Source: Nocardioides terrigena | GTDB lineage: Bacteria; Actinomycetota; Actinomycetes; Propionibacteriales; Nocardioidaceae | DNA: 64,000 bases | Reading direction: 5' to 3' | Assembly: GCF_003047265.1 (NCBI RefSeq) | Contig: NZ_PZYY01000004.1 | Location: 62,001-126,000 of the forward strand | Shown: piece after piece, positions 9,357-17,476 of the stretch | Position numbering within the stretch: the first letter of the stretch is position 1 | Layout of the letters: every line of letters starts with the position of its first letter | Notes under the pieces: model-generated | Database searches by the model: none | Told to the model about the DNA's origin: nothing | Seen by the model: the letters and a program-made list of their open reading frames with translations, nothing else | Translations under genes and position numbers: made by a program

Positions 9357-11353
9357 CGTCCTACCCGCACCTCCTCGAGCCGATCACCCTCGGCGACCTG
9401 ACCCTGCGCAACCGCGTGGTCATGGGCTCGATGCACACCGGCCTCGAGGACTACCCGTGGGACATCGACAAGCTGGGGGCCTACTTCGCCGAGCGCGCCC
9501 GCGGCGGCGCCGGGCTGATCGTGACCGGCGGTTACGCGCCCAACAAGCGCGGCTGGCTCAAGCCCTTCGCCTCCGAGATGACCACCCGGCTGCAGGCCAT
9601 CCGGCACCAGCGGGTGACCGGCGCGGTGCACGAGGCGGGCGGTGCGATCGCCCTGCAGATCCTGCACGCGGGCCGCTACGGCTACCACCCGTTCTCGGTC
9701 GGGGCCTCGTCGATCAAGTCGCCGATCACTCCCTTCAGCCCGAGCGCGCTGTCGACCAGGGCGGTCGACAAGACCGCCTCCGACTTCGCCAACGCCGCGC
9801 GCCTGGCGCAGAAGGCGGGCTACGACGGCGTCGAGATCATGGGCTCCGAGGGCTACCTGATCAACCAGTTCCTCGCCACCCGCACCAACGACCGCACCGA
9901 CCGGTGGGGCGGCAGCGCGCGCAACCGGATGCGCTTCCCCGTCGAGATCGTGCGGCGCACGCGCGAGGCGGTCGGCGAGGGCTTCCCGATCATGTACCGG
10001 ATCTCGCTGCTCGACCTGGTCGAGGGCGGCCAGACGTGGGACGAGGTCGTCGAGCTGGCGGGCGAGCTCGAGGAGGCCGGCGTCACCGTCTTCAACACCG
10101 GCATCGGCTGGCACGAGGCACGCGTGCCCACGATCATCACGCAGGTCCCGCGGGCCGCGTGGGCCAGCGTCACCGCGCGGCTGACCGAGGTCGTCGACGT
10201 GCCGGTGTGCGCGTCCAACCGGATCAACACCCCGGAGCTGGCCGAGGAGATCATCGCCTCCGGGCAGGCCGACATGGTCTCGATGGCGCGGCCCTTCCTG
10301 GCCGACCCGGCGTTCGTCGCCAAGGCGCTCGACGACCGCGCCGACGAGATCAACACCTGCATCGCCTGCAACCAGGCCTGCCTCGACCACACCTTCAGCA
10401 ACCGGCGCGCATCGTGCCTGGTCAACCCCCGCGCCTGCCACGAGACCGAGCTGGTGCTGATGCCGACCCTGCGTCCGGCCACGGTCGCCGTCGTGGGTGC
10501 CGGCCCAGCCGGCCTGGCCGCCGCGGTCAACGCCGCCGAGCGCGGCTTCACGACCACCCTCTTCGAGAAGCACGCCGAGCTGGGTGGCCAGTTCCGGCTG
10601 GCCATGCAGGTGCCCGGCAAGGAGGACTTCGCCGACACGCTGCGCTACTTCACCCGTCGCCTCGAGGTGCTCGGCGTGGACGTGCGGACCTCGACGGAGG
10701 CCTCGGCGGCCGACCTCGCGGCGTACGACCACATCGTCGTGGCCAGCGGCGTCGTCCCGCGCATCCCCGTCATCGAGGGCATCGACCACCCCAAGGCCGT
10801 GTCGTACGCCGCGGTGCTCGACGGCTCGGTGACGGTCGGCAAGCGGGTGGCGGTGATCGGCGCCGGCGGGATCGGCGTCGACGTGAGCCACTTCCTCGCC
10901 CACGACCCGGGCGAGACCGTCGAGGACTGGTACGCCCACTGGGGCGTCGGCGACCCGACCCTCAACCCGGGCGGGTTGACCGAGGCCAAGCCGCGTACGC
11001 CGGCGCGCGACGTCACGCTCGTCCAGCGCAAGGCCACGCCCATCGGCATCGGCCTGGGCAAGACGTCGGGCTGGGCGCACCGAGCCGTGCTCAAGCAGTC
11101 GGGCGTCACCCAGGTCATCGGCGCGACCTACGACCGCATCGACGACGCCGGCCTGCACATCACCGTCGACGGCACCCCGCGGGTGCTCGACGTCGACCAC
11201 GTCGTCATCTGCGCCGGGCAGGAGTCCGTGCGCGACCTGTACGACGTCCTCGACCACCGCAGCGTCCACCTCATCGGTGGCGCGGACGTGGCCGCCGAGC
11301 TCGACGCCAAGCGGGCGATCAAGCAGGGCACCGAGGTCGTCGCGGCGCTCTGA
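9353..11353 (+). CDS. fadH: NADPH-dependent 2,4-dienoyl-CoA reductase
   Basis: Reductase of 666 residues needed to degrade unsaturated fatty acids: it reduces 2,4-dienoyl-CoA to enoyl-CoA. The N-terminal old-yellow-enzyme barrel (1-~365) has the equivalents of E. coli FadH Tyr166 and His252 as Tyr168 and His254. The [4Fe-4S] ligands are Cys336, Cys339, Cys343 and Cys355, with exactly the E. coli spacing. The C-terminal part carries FAD (VVGAGPAGLAAA) and NADPH (VIGAGGIGVD) folds. The frame is open far upstream but that is a shadow of the divergent gene and padR; the ATG at 9353 overlaps the padR stop. It works with the racemase in branched or unsaturated acyl-CoA breakdown. Confidence 0.93.
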   Translation: MTSYPHLLEPITLGDLTLRNRVVMGSMHTGLEDYPWDIDKLGAYFAERARGGAGLIVTGGYAPNKRGWLKPFASEMTTRLQAIRHQRVTGAVHEAGGAIALQILHAGRYGYHPFSVGASSIKSPITPFSPSALSTRAVDKTASDFANAARLAQKAGYDGVEIMGSEGYLINQFLATRTNDRTDRWGGSARNRMRFPVEIVRRTREAVGEGFPIMYRISLLDLVEGGQTWDEVVELAGELEEAGVTVFNTGIGWHEARVPTIITQVPRAAWASVTARLTEVVDVPVCASNRINTPELAEEIIASGQADMVSMARPFLADPAFVAKALDDRADEINTCIACNQACLDHTFSNRRASCLVNPRACHETELVLMPTLRPATVAVVGAGPAGLAAAVNAAERGFTTTLFEKHAELGGQFRLAMQVPGKEDFADTLRYFTRRLEVLGVDVRTSTEASAADLAAYDHIVVASGVVPRIPVIEGIDHPKAVSYAAVLDGSVTVGKRVAVIGAGGIGVDVSHFLAHDPGETVEDWYAHWGVGDPTLNPGGLTEAKPRTPARDVTLVQRKATPIGIGLGKTSGWAHRAVLKQSGVTQVIGATYDRIDDAGLHITVDGTPRVLDVDHVVICAGQESVRDLYDVLDHRSVHLIGGADVAAELDAKRAIKQGTEVVAAL

Positions 11354-11390
11354 GGTGAGCGGCTCCCCGGACCGACGTAGCGTCGTGCCC

Positions 11391-12170
11391 ATGTGGCGCT
11401 CCCTCCAGCACTCGGCTCGACCGCTGCTCGCCGCCTCGGGCGTCCGCTCCCGCGCCAGCCAGCACGAGGACACCTCGACCCTGGGGTCGCCGACCGGCCC
11501 GCCCTCGACCCGGACGGCACTCGGCGAGCTCGGCGCCGCCCTCGACGCGGTCCGCCTGGTGGGGGCCGTGCCCCGCCTGGCCACGGCTCCCCGCGGCGAC
11601 GGCCACCTCGTGGTGGACATCCCGGGGTGGCGGGCTCCCGAGATCACCGGTGCACCGCTGCGCGGCTACCTGCGCGCACTGGGCTACGACGCCCGGGGCT
11701 GGGGCTTCGGCACCAACATGGGCGACCCGCGACGTGACGTCGACCGGCTGGCGGGACGCGTGCTCGAGCTGGTCGACCAGGCAGGCTCCCCCGCGTCACT
11801 GGTCGGGTGGAGCCTCGGCGGGGTCATCGCCCGCGAGGTGGCTCGCCGCCATCCCGACGCCGTACGACGGGTCGTCACCTACGGCACGCCGGTGATCGGC
11901 GGACCGATCCACACCACCATCGCCCGCGCCCAGGGCGGCGGCTCCGGCGCCGGTCGGGTCACCCGACGACTCGACGCCGCCGCACCGATCCGGGTGCCGC
12001 TCACCGCCGTCTTCTCCCAGCGGGACGGGATCGTCTCCTGGCAGGCGTGCATCGACCGCTCCACTCCGGGCGTGGAGCACGTCGAGGTGTCCTCGACCCA
12101 CATCGGCATGGGCGTCGACCCGGATGTCTGGGCGATCGTCGCCGACCGGCTCGCCCGCGACGCGGCCTGA
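11391..12170 (+). CDS. lipase-like alpha/beta hydrolase
   Basis: Predicted cytoplasmic hydrolase of 259 residues. The nucleophile elbow is VGWSLGG, followed by the GTPVIGG loop typical of EstA/PGAP1-like lipases. A candidate catalytic histidine lies in SSTHIGMG near the C-terminus. The acid residue is probably the Asp in FSQRDGIV. The ATG at 11391 is chosen because the upstream extension overlaps the fadH coding end. It is 37 bases after fadH on the same strand, so may be co-transcribed, but the substrate is unknown. A hairpin follows its stop. Confidence 0.8.
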   Translation: MWRSLQHSARPLLAASGVRSRASQHEDTSTLGSPTGPPSTRTALGELGAALDAVRLVGAVPRLATAPRGDGHLVVDIPGWRAPEITGAPLRGYLRALGYDARGWGFGTNMGDPRRDVDRLAGRVLELVDQAGSPASLVGWSLGGVIAREVARRHPDAVRRVVTYGTPVIGGPIHTTIARAQGGGSGAGRVTRRLDAAAPIRVPLTAVFSQRDGIVSWQACIDRSTPGVEHVEVSSTHIGMGVDPDVWAIVADRLARDAA

Positions 12171-12178
12171 CCCGCCGA

Positions 12179-12201
12179 GGTCCCGACCGCCCGGCGGGAC
12201 C
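12179..12201. terminator. hairpin between convergent genes
   Basis: Perfect 7-base arms GGTCCCG and CGGGACC, with a 9-base loop, lie between the hydrolase stop and the stop of the SOUL gene on the other strand. No U-run is obvious, as is usual for high-GC bidirectional terminators. Confidence 0.55.
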
Positions 12202-12209
12202 GTCGGGGC

Positions 12210-12734
12210 TCACTCGGCGGGAGCCACGACCGGCACGACGACCTCGTTGTGCCGCAGGAACCACGGCGTCCACGGCGGGTCGAAACGTGCGAAGCGCATC
12301 GCCCCGTCGACCTCGAGCCCGGCCTCCGCGACGGCCGCGAGGAGGCGCCGGGCGTGCTCGTCGTACCTGCTCTGCGACCAGCGTCCGGAGAACCGCAGCG
12401 CGGCGGCGGTCTGGGCGGGGATCGCGCGCAGCCGGACCGTGCCGTCGGTCGGCGCCGGGGCCGCGTCGAGCTCGAAGGAGCCCGGCATCACGAAGCTGAC
12501 CACGTAGTGCCCGACCTCGGTGTCCGCCTCCTGGAGGACGGGGGCCGTCATGGCCACCTTGCGGGACTGGGTGTTGCGCCCGCCGATGTAGCCGACCAGC
12601 CGCCGGAACGACGTGTTGCCGGCGCTCTCGAAGGAGCCCGTCACCCGCGTCTCGGCGACCCCGTGCCCTGGATACCGGCGCAGCTCGAAGCCGGGATGCT
12701 CCTGCACGACGTCGTACGGCTGCTCCTCGGTCAC
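12210..12734 (-). CDS. SOUL family haem-binding protein
   Basis: Protein of 174 residues matching the SOUL/HEBP family: it opens with YDVVQEHPGFELRRYPGHGVAE, has the KVAMTAPVL core motif about residues 59-67, and ends with a WTPWFLRHNEVVVPV segment. Family members bind haem or other tetrapyrroles; in bacteria their role is unsettled. The GTG start at 12734 gives the standard family length; longer readings run into the divergent gene. Its start is only 99 bases from that of the heliorhodopsin on the opposite strand, so both may share a promoter region. A pigment or light-related role is therefore tempting but unproven. Confidence 0.88.
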   Translation of the reverse strand: MTEEQPYDVVQEHPGFELRRYPGHGVAETRVTGSFESAGNTSFRRLVGYIGGRNTQSRKVAMTAPVLQEADTEVGHYVVSFVMPGSFELDAAPAPTDGTVRLRAIPAQTAAALRFSGRWSQSRYDEHARRLLAAVAEAGLEVDGAMRFARFDPPWTPWFLRHNEVVVPVVAPAE

Positions 12735-12833
12735 GGACCCAATCTCGCGCCTCGGGCGACCACGCCGGAAGTGCCGGAGGTCCCGGGGCCTTCGGCCGCT
12801 CCCGGCTCCACTCCGACGCGGCATGATGGCCGC

Positions 12834-13610
12834 ATGACCACTCCCGAGGTGACCGCGGCCGGCGTCGACGACCGGGCCCTGCGGTCCCTGAGGGGATGGA
12901 ACCTCGGCCTCGCGGTGCTCCACCTGGCCCAGGCGGTCGCGGTGGTGGTGCTGGCGACCGACTTCGCGATCACCGTCACCCGGTCGCTGCCGACCGGACC
13001 TCCGGGCACGCCGACCGCGTCGCCGGAAGCGCTCTTCGACCTCCCGATCGGTGTCGCGATCGGGGCGTTCCTCGTGCTCGCCGGGCTCGACCACCTGCTG
13101 ACGGCGACGGTCATGCGGCGTACGTACGAGCGCGACCTCCTCGGCGGGATCAACCGGTTCCGATGGGTGGAGTACTCGTTCAGCGCGACGATCATGGTCG
13201 TCCTGATCGCCCTCTACTCGGGCATCGACGGGATCTCCGCACTCATCGGGATCATCGGCGCCAACGTGGCGATGATCCTCTTCGGCTGGCTCCAGGAGTC
13301 CGCCAACCCACCGGGCAGCCCGACGGTGACGATGAAGCCGTTCTGGTTCGGCTGCGTCGCGGGCGCCGCACCGTGGGTGGCGATCGGCTACAACCTCGTC
13401 GCTGCCGAGGAGGTCCCCGGCTTCGTGGTCGGCATATTCGTGTCGCTGTTCGTCTTCTTCAACAGCTTCGCGCTCAACCAGTGGTTGCAGTACCGACGGG
13501 TCGGGCCGTGGCGCAGCTACGCGTTCGGCGAGCGGGCCTACCTGGTGCTCAGCCTCGTCGCGAAGTCCGCCCTCGCCTGGCAGATCTTCGGCGGCTCGCT
13601 TGCGTCCTGA
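12834..13610 (+). CDS. heliorhodopsin
   Basis: Seven-helix retinal protein of 258 residues, clearly heliorhodopsin rather than a type-1 pump. The retinal Schiff-base lysine is Lys244 in LSLVAKSALAWQIF, and the counterion glutamate is Glu113 in FRWVEYS, matching Glu107 of heliorhodopsin 48C12. Other family hallmarks are MILFGWLQE, FWFGC.AG.APW and FFNSFAL.QWLQY. Heliorhodopsins sit with the N-terminus inside, have slow photocycles and act as light sensors or regulators; a link to glutamine synthetase has been reported in actinobacteria. The ATG at 12834 gives the usual length. Retinal must come from beta-carotene; no cleavage dioxygenase is in the window, but a lycopene-cyclase-bearing carotenoid operon is. 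Confidence 0.97.
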   Translation: MTTPEVTAAGVDDRALRSLRGWNLGLAVLHLAQAVAVVVLATDFAITVTRSLPTGPPGTPTASPEALFDLPIGVAIGAFLVLAGLDHLLTATVMRRTYERDLLGGINRFRWVEYSFSATIMVVLIALYSGIDGISALIGIIGANVAMILFGWLQESANPPGSPTVTMKPFWFGCVAGAAPWVAIGYNLVAAEEVPGFVVGIFVSLFVFFNSFALNQWLQYRRVGPWRSYAFGERAYLVLSLVAKSALAWQIFGGSLAS

Positions 13611-13674
13611 CGTCGTCGCGACGCGGCCATAGGCTGTGGCCCAGGACCGCCACCCACTCATCCCGAGGAGTCCC

Positions 13675-14340
13675 ATGCGCAGCGACCTGTTCGGCGAGAA
13701 CCTCGAGTCGGGCACCACCGACCGCTTCACGTTGCAGAACTCCCGCATGGTGCGGGTCGCACTCGACGGGGAGGTGATGGCGCGGCAGGGGTCGATGGTC
13801 GCCTACCAGGGCGAGGTCGACTTCGCCTACCAGGGCTCGGGCGGCATGGGGAAGCTGTTCAAGAAGGCGTTCACCGGCGAGGGCATGTCGCTGATGAAGG
13901 TCACCGGTCGCGGTGACGTCTTCCTCGCCGACGACGCCATGGAGATCCACCTGGTCAACCTCGACGGCGACGCACTGACGGTCAACGGCAGCAACGTCCT
14001 CGCCTTCGACTCCTCGCTCACGTGGGACATCAAGCGGGTCGAGGGAGCGTCGATGATGGCCGGCGGTGTCTTCAACACCACGTTCACCGGCACCGGGACG
14101 GTCGCGATCACCTCGCACGGCACGCCCGTGGTCCTCAACGTCGACGCGCCCACGTACGCCGACATCCAGGCGGCCGTCGCCTGGTCGACGTCGCTCACCA
14201 CGAGCGTGCGGCGTACGGCGGGAGCGAGCGCACTCATCGGCCGCGGATCCGGCGAGGCGTTCCAGCTCGTCTTCGCCGGCCAGGGCTTCGTCGTCGTCCA
14301 GGCCAGCGAGGGCCGCGTCGCGCCGCCGCACACCCACTGA
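13675..14340 (+). CDS. AIM24 family protein
   Basis: Beta-rich protein of 221 residues of the AIM24/DUF124 family, a fold made of stacked beta sheets with no known enzymatic motif. Glycine-containing repeats such as GSMVAYQGEVDFAYQG and GTGTVAITSHG are visible. Bacterial members have no defined function; in yeast AIM24 affects mitochondrial inner-membrane architecture. The start follows a GAGGAG ribosome site at 13665-13670. It is 64 bases downstream of heliorhodopsin on the same strand, so co-transcription is possible. A short hairpin follows the stop. Confidence 0.85.
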   Translation: MRSDLFGENLESGTTDRFTLQNSRMVRVALDGEVMARQGSMVAYQGEVDFAYQGSGGMGKLFKKAFTGEGMSLMKVTGRGDVFLADDAMEIHLVNLDGDALTVNGSNVLAFDSSLTWDIKRVEGASMMAGGVFNTTFTGTGTVAITSHGTPVVLNVDAPTYADIQAAVAWSTSLTTSVRRTAGASALIGRGSGEAFQLVFAGQGFVVVQASEGRVAPPHTH

Positions 14341-14349
14341 GCGACCTGC

Positions 14350-14363
14350 CGCCCCGAGGGGCG
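14350..14363. terminator. short GC hairpin between convergent genes
   Basis: CGCCCC-GA-GGGGCG forms a perfect 6-base stem in the 24-base gap between the AIM24 gene and the convergent methyltransferase-like gene. It may terminate either one; the loop of two bases makes the real fold slightly shorter. Confidence 0.4.
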
Positions 14364-14364
14364 C

Positions 14365-14694
14365 CTAGTGCCCGATCGCCAGCGACCGGCGATCGAGCCA
14401 CCGGGGCACGGACGCCAGGTACGCGTCGTAGTCGGCGCCGAAGTTGGCGAGCAGGGCGGACTCCTCCGCGGTGATCTGCAGGCGGTCGATCACCAGCACG
14501 AAGGCAGCGACCGGGAGCAGGCCGGCCCATGCCCCGCGGCGTACGGCGTTGGCGACCAGCAACCCGGCCATGCCCACGTACATGGGGTTGCGGGTGACGG
14601 CGTTGACGGCGGACGGCGGAGACGCGTCGGGCGTCAGTGCCCGCTGCGCGAACCCCGCGGCCAGGGCCAGGAGCGGCGGAGGCAGACGCTTCAC
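14365..14694 (-). CDS. shortened isoprenylcysteine methyltransferase-like membrane protein
   Basis: Protein of 109 residues related to the ICMT/PEMT-like membrane methyltransferases. The C-terminal half is intact in family terms: TRNPMYVGMAGLL, then VIDRLQITAEESAL, then FGADYDAYLASVPRW. The first ~30 residues (PPPLLALAAGFAQRALTP) match the usual N-terminus. The stretch that normally links these two parts, with one or two membrane helices, appears missing, so the protein is about 35-45 residues shorter than relatives I recall. It is in frame, so it may be a functional short form or a decayed copy. The GTG start at 14694 has a weak AGGG-type ribosome site. Confidence 0.65.
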   Translation of the reverse strand: MKRLPPPLLALAAGFAQRALTPDASPPSAVNAVTRNPMYVGMAGLLVANAVRRGAWAGLLPVAAFVLVIDRLQITAEESALLANFGADYDAYLASVPRWLDRRSLAIGH

Positions 14695-14944
14695 CCGCTC
14701 ACCCTGACACTTTCGTTGCCGGTCGTCGACGCCCTCGGGCCGCCCCTGCGAGCCTTGCCGCCCCCCGGGGCCGCTGGTACGTTCCACCCCAGCATCGTGT
14801 TCCCGATCACTCGGGAACCCCACCCCAGACCTCCGGTGGCTCGTCATCTACGACCTGGAGGGGTGGCCGTGCTCCTGACCCGCCGGACGCCTGCAGCCCG
14901 CTCGGTACCTGGCTGGACGATGCCTCATCATGCCTGCTCCGGAC
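14695..14944. other. divergent intergenic region without recognised gene
   Basis: About 250 bases between the minus-strand methyltransferase-like gene and the leader of the ANTAR gene. Long readings through it on both strands are composition-driven and have no family features. It should hold both promoters; no clear -35/-10 pair stands out. Confidence 0.5.
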
Positions 14945-15002
14945 GCGCGCTCGACGCGTCGCCCGAGCGCGCCGTCCTGGTCGACCACGGGGTGACCAGG
15001 AC
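14945..15002 (+). promoter_or_regulatory. tandem stem-loops in leader of ANTAR gene
   Basis: Two adjacent perfect stems lie 33-90 bases before the ANTAR start. Stem 1 is GCGCGCTCG/CGAGCGCGC (14945-14953 with 14964-14972). Stem 2 is GTCCTGGTC/GACCAGGAC (14974-14982 with 14994-15002), one base further on. ANTAR proteins bind paired RNA hairpins to prevent termination, so autogenous control is plausible. The loops (10 and 11 bases) do not match the classic hexaloop, so this is a hypothesis. Confidence 0.5.
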
Positions 15003-15034
15003 ATCCGACAACCCACTCCTGGAGGCCCTGGCAC

Positions 15035-15436
15035 ATGACTGACATCGTCGACATCGACTCGGACCGCGCCCTCGTGGAGCAGGCCAAGGGAGCGATCATG
15101 CTCCGCTACGGCGTCGGCTCCTACGAGTCGCTGGCGGCCATGATCCGGTGGGCGCGCGAGGCAGACACCCCCGTCGAGGACGTGGCTCGCGCCCTGGTCA
15201 AGGGCATCTGCCAGGGGCGCGTCACCCCAGAGACCCAGGGGATCGTGCGCTGGCTCGAGCAGCGCCTCCGCGCCGACATCGCAGCGGCGCCCGACCCGGT
15301 CCCGGAGGTGACGCCGCGTCGCAACCTGACCGAGCGGCGCGCACCCGCGGGGGCGGATCGATCACCGGCTGCCGCCCCCACGCAGTGGCGCTACACCTCG
15401 GCCGTGCACGCGGCCCGTTCCCTGGGCCGCGCCTAG
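15035..15436 (+). CDS. ANTAR domain RNA-binding regulator
   Basis: Small protein of 133 residues whose first ~60 residues are an ANTAR domain (VEQAKGAIMLRYGVGSYESL, then ARALVKGI). ANTAR domains bind tandem hairpins in nascent RNA and act as antiterminators. There is no receiver or sensor domain; the remaining ~70 residues are Pro/Ala/Arg-rich and probably disordered. GGAGG lies 10 bases before the ATG. The leader carries two tandem stem-loops (14945-15002). It sits just upstream of a PAS-PAS-ANTAR gene on the same strand, so the two may act in one signalling route. Confidence 0.85.
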   Translation: MTDIVDIDSDRALVEQAKGAIMLRYGVGSYESLAAMIRWAREADTPVEDVARALVKGICQGRVTPETQGIVRWLEQRLRADIAAAPDPVPEVTPRRNLTERRAPAGADRSPAAAPTQWRYTSAVHAARSLGRA

Positions 15437-15537
15437 CCGGCCCGCGGCCAGACGGAACCGCCCCCGAGCAAGACGTCCCGGACGGCCACGGCCTTTCGAC
15501 CCTGACGTCACCGGTCGCGGGTCGACACCATGAAGCC

Positions 15538-16461
15538 ATGGCCAGCAACCAGCGGATCAGCTCCACGGAGCAGCTCGAGGCCCTCGGGCAGGCAGTGATC
15601 ACGACCGACCCCGCCGGGGTGGTCCTCTTCTGGAACCCCGCGGCCGAGGAGCTCTACGGCTGGACGGCGCGGGAGGCGATCGGCCGCAACATCGCCGAGC
15701 TCAGCGTGCCCGAGGTGGGGCAGGACGTCGCCGCCGAGATCATGGCCGCCCTCCGGGACGGGGTCCCGTGGTCCGGCGGGTTCCCCGTGCGCCGCAAGGA
15801 CGGCACCCTGTTCCCTGCCCTGGTGACCGACTCCGGCATCTACCGGGACGGGAACCTCGTCGGAATCATCGGCGTCTCCATCAACCTCGGGACCGCCCTG
15901 CGCCCCCTCCTCGAACGCTCCACCGACGCGGCACTGGTGCTGCGCAGTGACGCCGTGATCACCTACGCGAGCCCCGCCGTGGAGCTGCTGTTCGGTTGGG
16001 AGCAGGACGCGCTCATGGGCACCTCCATCGTCCCGCTGCTGCACGAGGAGGACCGCGCCGCTCTGGCGGCGCTGCTGGAGGACGTCGTCGCCCACCCGGG
16101 CGTGCACACGCCCGTCGAGGTGCGGGTGCAGGCGTGGCACGACTGGAGGTGGGCGGAGGCCGCCTTCACCAACCTGCTCGACGACCCGACGGTGCGGGGC
16201 GTCGTGTGCAACCTGCGCCCCAGCCCGGCGCGGGTGGCTCAGGAAGTGGCCGAGCTGCGAGCCAGACAGCTCGAGACCGCCCTGCAGTCGCGGCTCGTGA
16301 TCGAGCTCGCCAAGGGGTACCTCGTCGGCCGCGACGGGGTGACCCCGGACGAGGCCTTCGCGTCGCTGCGCTCCTACGCGCGGTCCCACCACCTCACCGT
16401 GCACGACGTGTGCCGGAGCGTCGTGGACGGCGAGCCGCTCATCGCACCGCCGACCGGGTGA
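15538..16461 (+). CDS. PAS-PAS-ANTAR sensory RNA-binding protein
   Basis: Protein of 307 residues. A first PAS domain spans about 10-120 (AVITTDPAGVVLFWNPAAEELYG, then PVRRKDGTLFPAL). A second, less typical PAS spans about 125-230 (DAVITYASPAVELLFGWEQDALMG). The C-terminal ANTAR domain spans about 240-300 (RLVIELAKGYLVGRDGVTPDEAF). The PAS modules would sense light, redox or a ligand and control RNA binding by the ANTAR part. The ATG at 15538 starts just before the first PAS; the open frame upstream is a shadow of the previous gene. It lies near heliorhodopsin, but no direct link can be shown from sequence. Confidence 0.88.
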   Translation: MASNQRISSTEQLEALGQAVITTDPAGVVLFWNPAAEELYGWTAREAIGRNIAELSVPEVGQDVAAEIMAALRDGVPWSGGFPVRRKDGTLFPALVTDSGIYRDGNLVGIIGVSINLGTALRPLLERSTDAALVLRSDAVITYASPAVELLFGWEQDALMGTSIVPLLHEEDRAALAALLEDVVAHPGVHTPVEVRVQAWHDWRWAEAAFTNLLDDPTVRGVVCNLRPSPARVAQEVAELRARQLETALQSRLVIELAKGYLVGRDGVTPDEAFASLRSYARSHHLTVHDVCRSVVDGEPLIAPPTG

Positions 16462-16508
16462 CGCGCAGGATGCCCTGAGGCCGGAGCCGACCCGCCCCGT
16501 GACCTCGG

Positions 16509-17471
16509 TCAGGCCCCCAGGGTGTGGGGCCTCACCTGCTCGGGCTCGAGGATCGGCTCGGGCCGAGCCTCCTCGATCCCGGACTCGTCGGCCGGACGCG
16601 CCTGCTTCTGCTCGGCGGTGAAGGCCGACGTCACGGTGCGCATCGCCTCGCTGAGCTCTCCGGGGATGACGAAGTAACCGTTGCCGTGCTCGGCGAGGCG
16701 CGGGAGCATCTCGAGGTACTTGTAGGCCAGCACCTGCGGGTCGGCGTCGTTGTCGTGGACCGCCTGGAAGACCCGCTCCAGTGCCTTCGCCTCCCCATCG
16801 GCCTCGAGGATCTTCGCCTGCTGGCGGCCCTCCGCCTCGAGGATCAGCTTGTTGCGCGTGCCCTCCGCGGTGAGGATCAGCGACTGGCGGTGCCCCTCTG
16901 CCTGGAGGATCACCGCGCGCTTGTCCCGCTCGGCGCGCATCTGCTTCTCCATCGCCTCCTGGATGCTTCGCGGCGGGTCGATGGCCTTGATCTCCACCCG
17001 GTTGACCCGGATGCCCCACTTGCCGGTGGCCTCGTCGAGCACCTCGCGCAGTCGGAGGTTGATCGTCTCCCGGGAGGTCAGCGTGCTCTCGAGGTCCATC
17101 GACCCGATGAGGTTGCGCAGGGTGGTGACGGTGAGCTGGTCGATGGCCTGGAGGTAGTTGGTCACCCCGTACGCGGCCGCCCGCGGGTCGGTGATCTGGT
17201 AGTAGAGGACGGTGTCGATGGCGACTACCAGGTTGTCCTCGGTGATCACCGGCTTGGGCTGGGAGGTGTAGACGGTCTCCCGGACGTCGAGCTTGGTGTT
17301 GACCCGGTCGACCAGCGGGATGATCAGGTTGAGCCCGGGCTGCAGGGTCCGCTGGTAGCGACCGAACCGCTCGATGTTGTAGCGCCGCGCCTGCGGCACG
17401 ATCCGGATGGCGGAGGCCACCACGAAGGCGACCAGCGCCGCCAGGATGGCGATCGGGATCCACAGCTCCAT
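16509..17471 (-). CDS. SPFH/band 7 membrane protein (stomatin-like)
   Basis: Membrane-scaffold protein of 320 residues. One N-terminal membrane helix (residues 5-22) is followed by the SPFH domain (VPQARRYNIERFGRYQRTL to about residue 180). A charged alpha-helical region with AEG repeats then promotes oligomerisation. A C-terminal acidic and proline-rich tail is seen. Such proteins organise membrane microdomains and often pair with NfeD proteins, as here: the NfeD-like gene ends 5 bases upstream. The pair probably acts in envelope quality control or stress, inferred from the family. Confidence 0.9.
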   Translation of the reverse strand: MELWIPIAILAALVAFVVASAIRIVPQARRYNIERFGRYQRTLQPGLNLIIPLVDRVNTKLDVRETVYTSQPKPVITEDNLVVAIDTVLYYQITDPRAAAYGVTNYLQAIDQLTVTTLRNLIGSMDLESTLTSRETINLRLREVLDEATGKWGIRVNRVEIKAIDPPRSIQEAMEKQMRAERDKRAVILQAEGHRQSLILTAEGTRNKLILEAEGRQQAKILEADGEAKALERVFQAVHDNDADPQVLAYKYLEMLPRLAEHGNGYFVIPGELSEAMRTVTSAFTAEQKQARPADESGIEEARPEPILEPEQVRPHTLGA

Positions 17472-17476
17472 CAGTC

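Noticed and set aside
8635..11358. 907-codon open frame on the plus strand across padR and fadH
   Set aside because: It is in a different frame from the clear FadH and PadR proteins and gives only Arg/Pro/Gly-rich sequence.
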